A DNA stretch of 64,000 nt, taken from the NCBI GenBank assembly GCA_900177435.1, contig FXAI01000006.1:62001-126000 (forward strand), written 5' to 3'. The translations under genes and the position numbers were made by a program. The notes beneath the pieces are model-generated. The model made no database searches and was not told the DNA's origin. It saw only the letters and a list, made by a program, of their open reading frames with translations. Origin of the DNA: Alteromonadaceae bacterium Bs31. GTDB taxonomy: Bacteria; Pseudomonadota; Gammaproteobacteria; Pseudomonadales; Cellvibrionaceae. Within the stretch, counting starts at the first letter, position 1. Each line of letters starts with the position of its first letter. Shown piece by piece: positions 38,425 to 46,311 of the stretch.

Positions 38425-39265
38425 ATGGGAATAAAGCCGAAACCGTTTTTTGAGTGGATTATTTGAAGGTGAAACCTTCGCTAAATATAGCACAGCGTAT
38501 TTCTTTTAATGAGTACCCGACTGTAAATAAGTTCCATTTTAGGCACTATGTCTCGCAAGCAGCGCGCTAGCCGGGGCGCTGAGTGATATTTTCGCACATA
38601 TTGCTCCCCTTGTATTATGAATACATTGCGTGAAACATTTTTCTTGTTTTCAAGGCTTGTGCTGAGCTTATGTTGTACGAAGGTGCTTGTCTTGAGGGGG
38701 CGCTCAAAGAAAGGCGCGTAAGTTATTGAAATGTATGAAATAATTGCTCATTTGGTGGCGATAAATACACTTTGTAGGCACCGCCCACGCTTGCAATGGG
38801 GCAAGTAAAAGACGATTTTATGTGCCTAAGCGATTAGCTGGCCTCAAAGTAGCAACTAAGCTCAAATGAGCTCGGTTGGTATATTGCCTTGCGCACGTTT
38901 AGTGTGCTTGTTTGATGAGAAACTAAACCCTGTTAACTAGAAGGAAGAGTTTCTCTACAAGGTGTATGAAAACCCAGGTCTTTGAGCGGTTTAAGCGAGG
39001 AATAGCTATTAGGGGCACTAAGGGCTGGATGTGCTTGTGGATGTGAGCGGGAAAGGGAAGGCCAGTTATCGGTGTTTGCCGAATGTAAGGCCTCCCCCCA
39101 GTTCTTCACTCTAAAGGTATGGTTTACAAACTGCCTGGAGCTAGGAGAGGAGACAAGGCCATATTATTTGGCGGTGATTCTCTCCCTTCGCTTGGTGTAG
39201 AGCTTTTTAGCTCCTCAGTAACACTAAGCTGACGAGGTTGGGCCAGCCGTAAAAATCTTCTTCAG
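38425..39265. other. Long gene-free stretch upstream of prc
   Basis: These 841 bases must include the prc promoter. I find no open frame with a good start, no RNA-gene signature and no strong inverted repeat. The composition is similar to the neighbouring genes, so a decayed gene is possible, but no recognisable protein fragment remains. Confidence 0.45.
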
Positions 39266-39676
39266 CTATTGTGCTTTACCTTGGCACATAAACTTAGCCT
39301 CCGCGCAGGCGAATGGGATGCCGTCGATACTAAGATCGGCCTGAGCTATGTACAAGGGAGCTTTGCTTTTAATCAAGCGCGCTTGTAATAGGACTTCTAC
39401 GAAACAAGGTACAGGATGAAAAAATCTAATCTTTAGTTCAGCTGTTACTGCCTCGATATTTAGAGCAAATAAACAATGGGTCATTGCTGAGTCCAGCAGT
39501 AAAGATATTACTCCGCCGTGTAAGATTCCAGTATAGCCTTGGAGGTGTTGATTGGGCTGAAACCTCGCTTCTACCCGGTTCTTTGGTTTGGTAATGAAAT
39601 GCAGGTTCAATGAGAGAGGGTTCTCCACTCCGCAGGCAATGCAGTTTTTATGGCTCGTTGGTATTTTTAACATCAA
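39266..39676 (-). CDS. PaaI-type hotdog thioesterase
   Basis: This 136-residue hotdog-fold protein has the family signature NQHLQGYTGILHGGVISLLLDSAMTHCLF (HGG with the helix that follows). A cysteine pair near the N-terminus (KNCIACGVENPLSLNL) resembles the PaaI subgroup with a CxxCG start. It probably hydrolyses an acyl-CoA in the cytoplasm; substrate unknown. It stands alone. Confidence 0.85.
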   Translation of the reverse strand: MMLKIPTSHKNCIACGVENPLSLNLHFITKPKNRVEARFQPNQHLQGYTGILHGGVISLLLDSAMTHCLFALNIEAVTAELKIRFFHPVPCFVEVLLQARLIKSKAPLYIAQADLSIDGIPFACAEAKFMCQGKAQ

Positions 39677-40009
39677 GTAAAAAATATTTTAGTAAACATG
39701 TAGTAAACACCAATAAAAATATAAATTAAACCTTGCAAAGAAATCTGCCGGGAATGGGGTTTTGGTTTGGCGGAGTGGAATAACAAAATAACACTTCCCT
39801 TGCTGGTTATCGAAAGCAGTTTGTTTGTAAGACAAATTGCTTAGCTTGAATTTTCCGGTAGCGGTGTTCCCCTATGTTTTTTTTTGGGTAGGTGTGTACC
39901 TTTCAGTTAATCAGTTGGAAAAAATGTAAGTCAATGTGCTTGTCTACGGCTGGCGCCCCTTTTAAGGAAGTATACCCTTAAGGGGCAGCAGTGACTTTTT
40001 GCGAAGCTA
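39677..40009. other. Intergenic region with a hairpin downstream of the peroxiredoxin gene
   Basis: A 333-base gap. GCCCCTTTTAAGG (39955-39967) and CCCTTAAGGGGC (39975-39986) form a long stem with a small bulge, 24 bases beyond the peroxiredoxin stop on the minus strand. It is probably its terminator, although a T-tract is lacking. The rest is AT-rich and shows nothing further. Confidence 0.5.
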
Positions 40010-40654
40010 TTAAAGTGATTTTGTTGAGTAGTACCAGTCTACGGTCTCATAACCTTCTGAGGCACGTTTTTCCGCGGCTTCAGCCGTTTTTGGTGGAGGA
40101 ACAATTACCTTGCAGCCTGCTGTCCAGTTTTCCGGTGTCGCAACACCATTGGCGTCAGATGTTTGCATGGCTTCCAATAAGCGCAGGAACTCATTAATGC
40201 TTCTGCCGTTGCTCATGGGGTAGTATACCATTGCCCGCAACACACCATCGGGATCAATAAAAAATGTGGCGCGTACCGCCTGGGTATCATTGGCGCCAGG
40301 GTGAATCATTCCGTAGGCCATGGCCACTTCCATTTTTATGTCTTCGATAATGGGAAACGGAACATCCACATCAAACTTTTCTTTTATATTGCGAACCCAG
40401 GCGAGGTGGGAAAAAAGGCTGTCGATGGACAGACCCAGTAATTCACAATTCATTTTTTCAAAGGTGTTAGCCGCTTGGGAGAAAGCGATGAATTCAGTGG
40501 TGCACACCGGCGTAAAATCCGCAGGGTGGGAAAAAAGAATTAACCATTTACCACGGTAGTCTTCTAGTTTACGTATCCCGTGCGTTGTCTGCGTATTAAA
40601 AGCAGGGGCAGGTTCGTTAATTCTGGGGAGGCCAGCGTTGATTAAGTCTTCCAT
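40010..40654 (-). CDS. Peroxiredoxin of the Prx6 (1-Cys-like) subfamily
   Basis: This thiol peroxidase has 214 residues. The peroxidatic Cys51 is in the motif HPADFTPVCTTEF; the Prx6 C-terminal extension carries NWTAGCKVIVPPPKT with a further cysteine that could act as resolving residue. Also visible are RATFFIDPDGVLRAMVYYPMSNGRSINEFLRLLEA. GAGGA lies 7 bases before the ATG. A leader of about 257 bases separates it from a sigma-54 promoter (40922-40937) and an activator site (41024-41056) shared with the operon at 42909. It is thus predicted to be a target of the neighbouring three-cysteine activator. Confidence 0.93.
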   Translation of the reverse strand: MEDLINAGLPRINEPAPAFNTQTTHGIRKLEDYRGKWLILFSHPADFTPVCTTEFIAFSQAANTFEKMNCELLGLSIDSLFSHLAWVRNIKEKFDVDVPFPIIEDIKMEVAMAYGMIHPGANDTQAVRATFFIDPDGVLRAMVYYPMSNGRSINEFLRLLEAMQTSDANGVATPENWTAGCKVIVPPPKTAEAAEKRASEGYETVDWYYSTKSL

Positions 40655-40754
40655 TGTTCAATCCTCATAGGTATTAAGGCCTGTTAACCTTCATTTCATG
40701 TACTATTTAGTCATTAGAATTTTGCCATCAAGCCGATGGCCGCTGTTACGGGAG

Positions 40755-40784
40755 GAGAGTGGTTTAGTCGGCTAAACTACTCTC
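40755..40784 (-). promoter_or_regulatory. Long hairpin in the peroxiredoxin leader
   Basis: GAGAGTGGTTTAG (40755-40767) and CTAAACTACTCTC (40772-40784) pair over 13 positions with a single G-T wobble and a four-base loop. It lies in the predicted 5' untranslated leader between the sigma-54 promoter and the peroxiredoxin start. No T-tract follows on the minus strand, so it is more likely a stability or translation-control element than a terminator. Confidence 0.6.
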
Positions 40785-40921
40785 AAAACGATGTTCAGTT
40801 AATAAACAGCCTCCAGCAGTGCGTATAAATTAGTGTTAACAGGTCTTGGTTAAGCCGGTTATGAGTAACTCCCGTGAAGGAGGCTCAATATTAGGCATTT
40901 CTTATGTTTCACATGCTTTAG

Positions 40922-40937
40922 AGCACCATCTGTGCCA
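40922..40937 (-). promoter_or_regulatory. Sigma-54 promoter for the peroxiredoxin gene
   Basis: The minus strand reads TGGCACAGATGGTGCT, with GG and GC separated by exactly 10 bases as needed for RpoN. Predicted transcription start is about 40911. It differs at only 2 of 16 bases from the promoter at 42882-42897. Confidence 0.8.
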
Positions 40938-41023
40938 GCCGCGAATCCAGCGGCTATATTGCTGATTTGTTTAAGTTATTTACTCATGGTGGCGACAGTT
41001 GCGAGGGCAGATTGCGATTACTT

Positions 41024-41056
41024 GCCATTTATGACTTAAAATTTGTCATAAATGGC
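41024..41056. promoter_or_regulatory. Perfect inverted repeat, activator binding site (UAS 1)
   Basis: GCCATTTATGAC (41024-41035) and GTCATAAATGGC (41045-41056) are perfect complements with a 9-base spacer. The centre is about 129 bases upstream of the predicted peroxiredoxin transcription start. The same 12-mer recurs at 42759. The remainder of the 40655-41399 gap shows no gene. Confidence 0.85.
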
Positions 41057-41399
41057 GCTTTTATTCGCACGCTCAGATTGGCCGAAATTCGCAAGTTTAT
41101 AGGGCCGCCTTGTTAAGGCGCGGTGGGCTAGCGGCGTGCTTGTGCGCAGCGTCGATAGTGATTGTGAATGCAGTCTACGGAGTTACTCGTGTTACTCAAT
41201 ATTCAACTGAAAAGAGCGCGGTTTCCTCGTTTATTTATTTGAAATTAAAGAGCTGGCAATGGATGCCCTGCAGGGCAGGCCCTAGTAAAAAACCTAGTGC
41301 TTCTATTTTTAACGCTGTATAGCGCTTTCAAAGCATCGGAGAAAAATAAATTGCAAGCGTACTTGCTAAGGCGCCAGTAAAAATTTATGCACACATACA

Positions 41400-42749
41400 T
41401 CAGTCACGACTTTCCTTTAATTTTCGATACAAGGATCTGACACTAATGCCGAGTACATCAGCCATGCGGCTAACATTGCCCTGCATTGCGTGGTGCATAT
41501 TTTGAAGATAATTGTTTTCAAGGGTTTTAAGATCCACCCATCCATCCACACCTGAATAATGCGCTTTAGTAACCGGGGCTTCTGCTGGGGGCTGTTCGAT
41601 CTCTAGGCACTCTGCAATTACATTGCGATCGAGTACGTTGGTGTCTGCCAATACTATGGCGCGGTTTAGTATGTTGCGTAACTCACGGATATTGCCCTCT
41701 AGAGATTGCTGCGCTATTTGTTGGATAGCAGAATCTGTTAAAAAATATTCCCGTTCCGTTGACACTTGCTGTAACAGTGCTCTCGCTATTTGCGGCAGGT
41801 CTTCCAGGCGCTCCTGCAGGGATGGCAGGCGAATGGGGAAGACATTAATGCGGTGAAACAGGTCCGCACGGAATTTTTCTTCAGCAATTAGTTGTTTGAT
41901 ATTTTTATGTGTGGCGCAAATCAGGCGAAAATCGCTAGATTGTATTTCGGTACTGCCTATGGGCCTGAACGTGCGGTTCTCCAGCAGGCGCAGCAATTTT
42001 ACCTGCATGCTAAGAGGAACATCGGCGATTTCATCCAGAAATAAGGTGCCGCCGTGGGCCAGCTCCACCAGGCCTTTTTTGGCGCTGCTTGCACCGGTGA
42101 ATGCCCCTTTACTGTGGCCAAATAATTCACTCTCAAACAAGGTGTCGGTTAAACCGGAACATTCCAGTGTAATTAGCGGTTTTTCACTGCGTTGGCTGGA
42201 CTGATGAATGGCTCGTGCCGCAAGCTCTTTGCCGGTTCCCGTCTCCCCCAAGAGTAATACGGAGGCATCTGAACGGCTGACTTTGCTGATGCTGTCGAGC
42301 ATATGCAAAAAAGCAGGGCTGCTGCCCACCATGGTTTGGCTTTGCCGCACACCACTGGCCAGTGGGATGGGTTTCATCAGCTCCACGAATGCCCCACGTC
42401 CGTTTTCTGAGGGTGGCAGGGGAAGCATTTCGATCTCGATATGCTCCGCGCCGTTTTTGGTCTGGTGGATGTGCAGAATACGGGTTCTCTTACCGGATAT
42501 TCGGGCCCGCTGCATGGGGCAGTCTTCGCCGGACTTGTCGCAGGGTTGGCTGTATCCGTGGGAAACTTGGTAGCAGTGCTGTGGAGCCTGTTCAGTGAGG
42601 CGAATTTCACCAAAAGCCTGTTGGTAAAGGGTGTTTACCGCCAGGATTTCATAGTCCTCACTCACCAATATGGCCGGGTGCTCGAAACCGTTGAGTAGTT
42701 GAGCCATCTGAGACAGTTGGGTATTGATGCTGCTCGCTATAAGATTCAT
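41400..42749 (-). CDS. Sigma-54-dependent activator with three N-terminal cysteines (FisR-like)
   Basis: This 449-residue enhancer-binding protein has a PAS-like N-terminal domain (about 15-125) with Cys59, Cys70 and Cys77. The spacing of 11 and 7 equals that of Cys53/64/71 of Cupriavidus FisR, which senses sulfane sulfur. The AAA+ domain has Walker A GETGTGKE (168-175), the sigma-54 contact loop GAFTGA (215-220) and Walker B LFLDE (Asp239, Glu240). A Fis-type helix-turn-helix is at the end (MADVLGISVRSLYRKLKE). No ribosome site is clear; a five-codon frame (MALSE) ends overlapping its ATG. It lies between its two probable targets, and the second binding site abuts its start, so autoregulation is likely. 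Confidence 0.9.
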   Translation of the reverse strand: MNLIASSINTQLSQMAQLLNGFEHPAILVSEDYEILAVNTLYQQAFGEIRLTEQAPQHCYQVSHGYSQPCDKSGEDCPMQRARISGKRTRILHIHQTKNGAEHIEIEMLPLPPSENGRGAFVELMKPIPLASGVRQSQTMVGSSPAFLHMLDSISKVSRSDASVLLLGETGTGKELAARAIHQSSQRSEKPLITLECSGLTDTLFESELFGHSKGAFTGASSAKKGLVELAHGGTLFLDEIADVPLSMQVKLLRLLENRTFRPIGSTEIQSSDFRLICATHKNIKQLIAEEKFRADLFHRINVFPIRLPSLQERLEDLPQIARALLQQVSTEREYFLTDSAIQQIAQQSLEGNIRELRNILNRAIVLADTNVLDRNVIAECLEIEQPPAEAPVTKAHYSGVDGWVDLKTLENNYLQNMHHAMQGNVSRMADVLGISVRSLYRKLKESRD

Positions 42750-42758
42750 TCGCTAAGT

Positions 42759-42788
42759 GCCATTTATGACATTTCAGACAAAAATGGC
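42759..42788. promoter_or_regulatory. Inverted repeat, activator binding site (UAS 2)
   Basis: GCCATTTATGAC (42759-42770) is identical to the half-site at 41024. After a 6-base spacer GACAAAAATGGC (42777-42788) matches the opposite half at 10 of 12 positions. The centre is about 134 bases upstream of the start predicted from the promoter at 42882 and 10 bases from the activator's own start codon. The spacer is 3 bases shorter than in UAS 1. Confidence 0.75.
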
Positions 42789-42881
42789 AGCATTTATTGG
42801 CAGGGTCAAGCCTGAATATTCGGAGGGCTTCAATAAGGCCTAACAATCAAGGGTCAACACAACACGAACTCTGGGTGCTAG

Positions 42882-42897
42882 TGGCACAGCTAGTGCT
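42882..42897 (+). promoter_or_regulatory. Sigma-54 promoter for the pseudo-MBL operon
   Basis: TGGCACAGCTAGTGCT has GG and GC 10 bases apart and matches the peroxiredoxin promoter at 14 of 16 bases. The predicted start (about 42908) falls next to the ATG at 42909, which would make the message almost leaderless. Confidence 0.75.
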
Positions 42898-42908
42898 AAT
42901 GCATTGTT

Positions 42909-43766
42909 ATGATTCTGCAAACCAAACATCAGCAAACACAGCCCTGCCGTGTCGTCGCTTTCTATTCTCGTGACACCCGGCACTTTAGCTACGTGTTGAG
43001 CGATGTGCACAGCGGCACTTGCGCTATTATCGACCCAAGTGCCAACTACACAGCCTGTTCCGGGCTGCTGGTTTTTAGAGATGCGAACACTATTGTGCAG
43101 TACATACACGATCATTCGCTTACTGTTCAGTGGTTACTGGAGACCGATATACACACCAGTCATTTTTCCGCAGCGGCCTACATACGAAAAAAAACAGGCG
43201 GCAAGCTGGCGATTAGCGCGGCAGTTGCAGAAATACCCAAGCGCCTAAAATCATCCCATGGCGAAATCGCTTTAGAGCCGGCAGGGTTTGACTGTATGTT
43301 GCAACAGGGGCAGACAATATCGCTTGGTGAGCTGCAAATTAAACCGATGGCAATTCCGGGTCGCAGCCCGGCGGCCATGGCTTTTTTGGTGAGTGACTGT
43401 TTGTTTTCAGGGAGTTCGTTGCTAATGCCAGACAAAGGGGCTGCCTGTGCGTGTTCCCCACTGGCAGATCGTAACAAGATGCAACAGTCTTTGCTGTACA
43501 TGCTTAAACTGCCCGCTACGCTGCGGGTATTTGTGGGGCGTGACAGTGATAACGCCACAAGGTCGCTAGAGTATGAAACCACCATAGGCCAGCTGCGACA
43601 AACACGACTGAACCAGGCTATTCCTCGCGGTAGCTGTCTTAATCGCAGCCAATATGCATCGGAATTCTGCGCTTTGTTCTGGCCTGCGTTACAGTACAAT
43701 CTGCGAGCGCAATTTACAGGGTCGCGCTACTGCAATTTAACCTTTCCACTGAGTGTTGAAAAATAG
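42909..43766 (+). CDS. Degenerate metallo-beta-lactamase-fold protein (pseudo-enzyme related to persulfide dioxygenase-like hydrolases)
   Basis: These 285 residues follow, block by block, the MBL proteins of the persulfide dioxygenase/Blh-like group: FSYVLSDVHSGTCAIIDP, LTVQWLLETDIHTSHFSAAAYIRKKTGGKLAI, ELQIKPMAIPGRSPA, FSGSSLLMPDKG, YETTIGQLR. The metal ligands are mostly gone. The usual THxHADH reads TDIHTSH (Asp80, His82, Ser84, His85), PGHT reads PGRS (Arg152), GDTLF reads GSSLL (Ser169) and the last His is Arg211. Five of seven ligands are replaced, so catalysis with a binuclear metal is unlikely. The C-terminus adds several cysteines. It is the first gene of a three-gene operon. Confidence 0.85.
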   Translation: MILQTKHQQTQPCRVVAFYSRDTRHFSYVLSDVHSGTCAIIDPSANYTACSGLLVFRDANTIVQYIHDHSLTVQWLLETDIHTSHFSAAAYIRKKTGGKLAISAAVAEIPKRLKSSHGEIALEPAGFDCMLQQGQTISLGELQIKPMAIPGRSPAAMAFLVSDCLFSGSSLLMPDKGAACACSPLADRNKMQQSLLYMLKLPATLRVFVGRDSDNATRSLEYETTIGQLRQTRLNQAIPRGSCLNRSQYASEFCALFWPALQYNLRAQFTGSRYCNLTFPLSVEK

Positions 43767-43798
43767 CAAACAGTTGGATATCCCTAACAGGAGTATGT

Positions 43799-44407
43799 GT
43801 GTTCTCAATAACCGAATCCATAGAAACCCCGCACATTTATCAACTGCTGACAAACGGCGTTGTACCCAGGCCTATTGCCTGGGTAAGCACAATCAGCAAA
43901 ACAGGTATTGCGAACCTCGCGCCTTACTCTTTCTTTAGTGTCGCCAGTGTTAACCCACCTGTGTTGACGGTAACCACCGTTCCCGCCAGAAACAAACTGG
44001 CGAAAGATACCTTGCAAAATATTTTGGATACCCAGGAAGCGGTTGTTCATATTGTTACCAGCGAACTTGCAGAAAGCATGAATGCCAGTAGTGGGAATTT
44101 TTCTTCCGATACCAGTGAAATTGACGCGCTCATGCTTAAAACTGTCGCGAGCGAACTGGTTACTCCGCCGAGCATCGCTGCAACAAAAATTCGATACGAA
44201 TGTACCTTGCGTGAGCTTATTGAAGTTGAACCAGACCCTGGTGGCGGGATGTTAATCATGCTGAATGTACTTGGCGTTTACGTCGATGATTCGATACTGG
44301 ACGGCAATAAGATTGACCCTGCAAAAACCACAATACTCGGTAAACTAGGTGGAAATGATTACAGTGATACCGCTGTAAAAACCGTTTTACTTCGCCCCGA
44401 TGGGTGA
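43799..44407 (+). CDS. Flavin reductase-like FMN-binding split-barrel protein
   Basis: This 202-residue protein of the flavin reductase-like superfamily has VPRPIAWVSTISKTGIANLAPYSFFSVASVNPPVLTV as the FMN-binding start and KDTLQNILDTQEAVVHIVTSELAESMNASSGNF after it. A start at 43799 (GTG) follows an AGGAG site. It probably binds FMN and reduces it or a bound substrate with NAD(P)H in the cytoplasm. It begins 32 bases after the pseudo-MBL gene, so it belongs to the same sigma-54-driven operon. Confidence 0.87.
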   Translation: MFSITESIETPHIYQLLTNGVVPRPIAWVSTISKTGIANLAPYSFFSVASVNPPVLTVTTVPARNKLAKDTLQNILDTQEAVVHIVTSELAESMNASSGNFSSDTSEIDALMLKTVASELVTPPSIAATKIRYECTLRELIEVEPDPGGGMLIMLNVLGVYVDDSILDGNKIDPAKTTILGKLGGNDYSDTAVKTVLLRPDG

Positions 44408-44439
44408 TAAAACCGCTGTATGTAAAAATAGAGTTTCAA

Positions 44440-44676
44440 ATGAAAATCCAAAAAGCTATTGAGCTGTTTAAACGAGGAGAATTGGACGAGGTGGAGGTGG
44501 AGCTGCGGCGCAGCCCCAACAATCTCTCACAATGGTTCATTCTGCTCCGGCACCCAGATGGCAAATCATTAATGCTGGCAGATGAAGATGATCGCTGTGT
44601 GGTGGATGCCGACATCCAAAATCTGCTCGATTTATTGAAGACCATAGGCTTTCACCAAGTTATGGTTATATTCTGA
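44440..44676 (+). CDS. Small conserved protein of unknown function
   Basis: A 78-residue product is read from ATG 44440 (MKIQKAIELFKRGELDEVEVELRRSPNNLSQWFILLRHPDGKSLMLADEDD...IGFHQVMVIF). A GTG at 44404 overlapping the previous stop would add 12 residues. The pattern AIELFKRGEL ... W.L.L....GK.. L.D ... LLKTIGF is one I associate with small proteobacterial proteins without known function. It is last in the pseudo-MBL/flavin reductase operon. Confidence 0.7.
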   Translation: MKIQKAIELFKRGELDEVEVELRRSPNNLSQWFILLRHPDGKSLMLADEDDRCVVDADIQNLLDLLKTIGFHQVMVIF

Positions 44677-44740
44677 ATATTAAATTTACCTTAAGGGAAG
44701 AGGGCACTCTAGACTGGCTGCTGCTGGGAAAAGTTAATAA

Positions 44741-44849
44741 ACCAAGTGTATTTGGGCTAGGATGGATTTATTGGGCATGCCAGATAAGGCATGAGCAATC
44801 GTTGCGTGTTATTCCCGAGCCGCAAAACGAGCCGCAAAAAAAGGAATAG
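44741..44849 (+). pseudogene. Remnant of RAYT-like (REP-associated) transposase, copy 1
   Basis: One frame reads HEQSLRVIPEPQNEPQKKE and then stops. It resembles DEQSLDDILKPQKPASVKPL in the second remnant at 52.6 kb and the region before the helix-turn-helix of REP-associated tyrosine transposases. Both copies also share the DNA ATTGGGCAYGCC and GAGCAATCGTT. Only about 30 codons remain. Confidence 0.5.
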
Positions 44850-44889
44850 GGCGAAGATCTGACACCTCTCCGCTAAAACTAACAGGCCT

Positions 44890-45732
44890 TCAAAGCGCCT
44901 TGGGCTGGCGAATTAAGGATGAAAAATCGCTGCTATCCACAGCACCTTTACTGCCGTCAATGCTATATCGAGCCTGGGCGGCGGATAGTGAATCGGCCTG
45001 CTTTATTAAGCCGCGTTCAAAACTGAGGCGGTCAGAATAACCCGGCAACATAATGCGGTAGTCCAGCCACTGCCACCAGTGATTAAAACTGCGTGTAACC
45101 TTTAATAGGCCGGTCATACAATTATCTGTAAAGGTGTTATAAAACGCTGGCTGTTGTTGCAGCCCTTGCGCCACCAGCAGGTAGCCTTTAAGCAGCTCTT
45201 GTTGCGCATCACTATCAAGTGCTAATGGATATAAATACACTTTCTCTTGGCGTATATGGCTGCGTAAGCCAATCACGTCTTGCTCGGTGGCTAACACTAT
45301 GGTTTTTTGGTATTGCCTAAACAGGCCCCGTATGGGGTGGTAGCCATCATCGCTGTTTTGCAGCCGGGCCTCTATAGAAACTACCAAATATTGTCCTCCT
45401 TCAAATTCAAAGCTCACAAACACATGCGCCATCCCCATCGCGCCGAAGTGAGAAATGCCGTACCACAATTGCTTTAACTGAGAAAACTGGTATTCACCGG
45501 TGAGGTATTGTCGCTGGGCAATTTGGTCGCTAGCATTTTTGCCTGCAGCCTGGTAACGAAAGTCCCGTAAGTTTCCAATAACAATCTTGTCGCCATTGAT
45601 GGTAACTTCTGGCAGCACCTTAAACTGGGCCTGCCAATCCAGGTCATTATTGGGCGCTTTTAAGCCTAAATATACGGCGGCTACTGTGCCGAGCGCTGCC
45701 AGGGCTGCTGCTGCTTTTTTGGGTATCGACAT
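44890..45732 (-). CDS. DUF4105-related periplasmic or membrane protein, short form
   Basis: This 280-residue protein has an N-terminal hydrophobic anchor or signal (about 5-25). A DUF4105/Lnb N-terminal-type domain follows: AHVFVSFEFEGGQYLVVSIEARLQNSDDGYHPIRGLFRQYQKTIVLATEQDVIGLRSHIRQEKVYLYPLALD, then YNTFTDNCMTGLLKVTR, where the Asn-Cys pair resembles the family's conserved cysteine. No barrel part is present, unlike the long protein at 53064. Function unknown. Confidence 0.75.
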   Translation of the reverse strand: MSIPKKAAAALAALGTVAAVYLGLKAPNNDLDWQAQFKVLPEVTINGDKIVIGNLRDFRYQAAGKNASDQIAQRQYLTGEYQFSQLKQLWYGISHFGAMGMAHVFVSFEFEGGQYLVVSIEARLQNSDDGYHPIRGLFRQYQKTIVLATEQDVIGLRSHIRQEKVYLYPLALDSDAQQELLKGYLLVAQGLQQQPAFYNTFTDNCMTGLLKVTRSFNHWWQWLDYRIMLPGYSDRLSFERGLIKQADSLSAAQARYSIDGSKGAVDSSDFSSLIRQPKAL

Positions 45733-45904
45733 ATAAAACCAGATGAGTAAAAAACCCTAAGGTAGCATGAATGCGACATACGACTAAATACAGTAAAGGG
45801 AGGGTTTTGTGTGCAATTCACACATTGGCGATTGCTTGCTTAAACACTACCGTGGTATGCCCGGGCTCATGTATAGAGCCAGAGCCCTCGGGCAGCAGGT
45901 AAAA

Positions 45905-45963
45905 TATGGCAATATTTTGCCATACTATGGTTTTTACGGTACATATGGCATAATGCTGCCACT
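45905..45963 (+). promoter_or_regulatory. hipBA operator pair
   Basis: ATGGCAA (45906-45912) and TTGCCAT (45917-45923) form a perfect palindrome with spacer TATT. A second, imperfect site with the same half TATGGCA (45944-45950) and TGCCA (45957-45961) follows directly before the hipB start. Paired operators with this spacing are expected for autorepression by a HipB dimer. CATAAT (45949-45954) could be the -10 element. Confidence 0.7.
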
Positions 45964-46308
45964 ATGATGCTAAATACACCGCCAAATGTACCCGCCACAC
46001 TCTCCCGTTTAAGTACTGCATTGCGACAGGCCCGCAAAGCACTGGGGCGGGACAACTCAGATCAATTTGGCAAAGAGATTGGGGTTTCCGGTCGTACTTT
46101 ACGCGTGCTGGAAGCATCGGGTAAGGGCAGTGTCGAGAACCTGATACGTGTTCTTATGGCAATTTGCCCTAACGCGCTTGATGATCTCATTGAGTACATT
46201 GAATCAGTAGAGCCTCCCTATGCTTCGGTTGACGAGGCGCTCGAGCAGAAGCCAGCTCGCCGGGCTAATCAAAAACCAAGTTCTTTGGGAAGCAAGGCGC
46301 GGGAGTAG
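45964..46308 (+). CDS. hipB: HipB-like XRE-family antitoxin/repressor
   Basis: This 114-residue protein has an XRE helix-turn-helix (about 14-70: LSTALRQARKALGRDNSDQFGKEIGVSGRTLRVLEASGKGSVENLIRVLMAI) and a disordered basic tail. It directly precedes hipA, with only 3 bases between. It should bind the palindromes just upstream and hold HipA inactive. The domain length is longer than E. coli HipB. Confidence 0.85.
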   Translation: MMLNTPPNVPATLSRLSTALRQARKALGRDNSDQFGKEIGVSGRTLRVLEASGKGSVENLIRVLMAICPNALDDLIEYIESVEPPYASVDEALEQKPARRANQKPSSLGSKARE

Positions 46309-46311
46309 GGC

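Noticed and set aside
38425-39265. Hidden gene upstream of prc
   Set aside because: No frame longer than a few dozen codons with plausible composition or start.
41110-41322. Small exported protein on the plus strand between peroxiredoxin and activator genes
   Set aside because: TTG start without ribosome site; the interval is explained as regulatory DNA for the sigma-54 unit.
42909-43766. Functional persulfide dioxygenase or glyoxalase
   Set aside because: Five of seven metal ligands are replaced, including both bridging-site residues.
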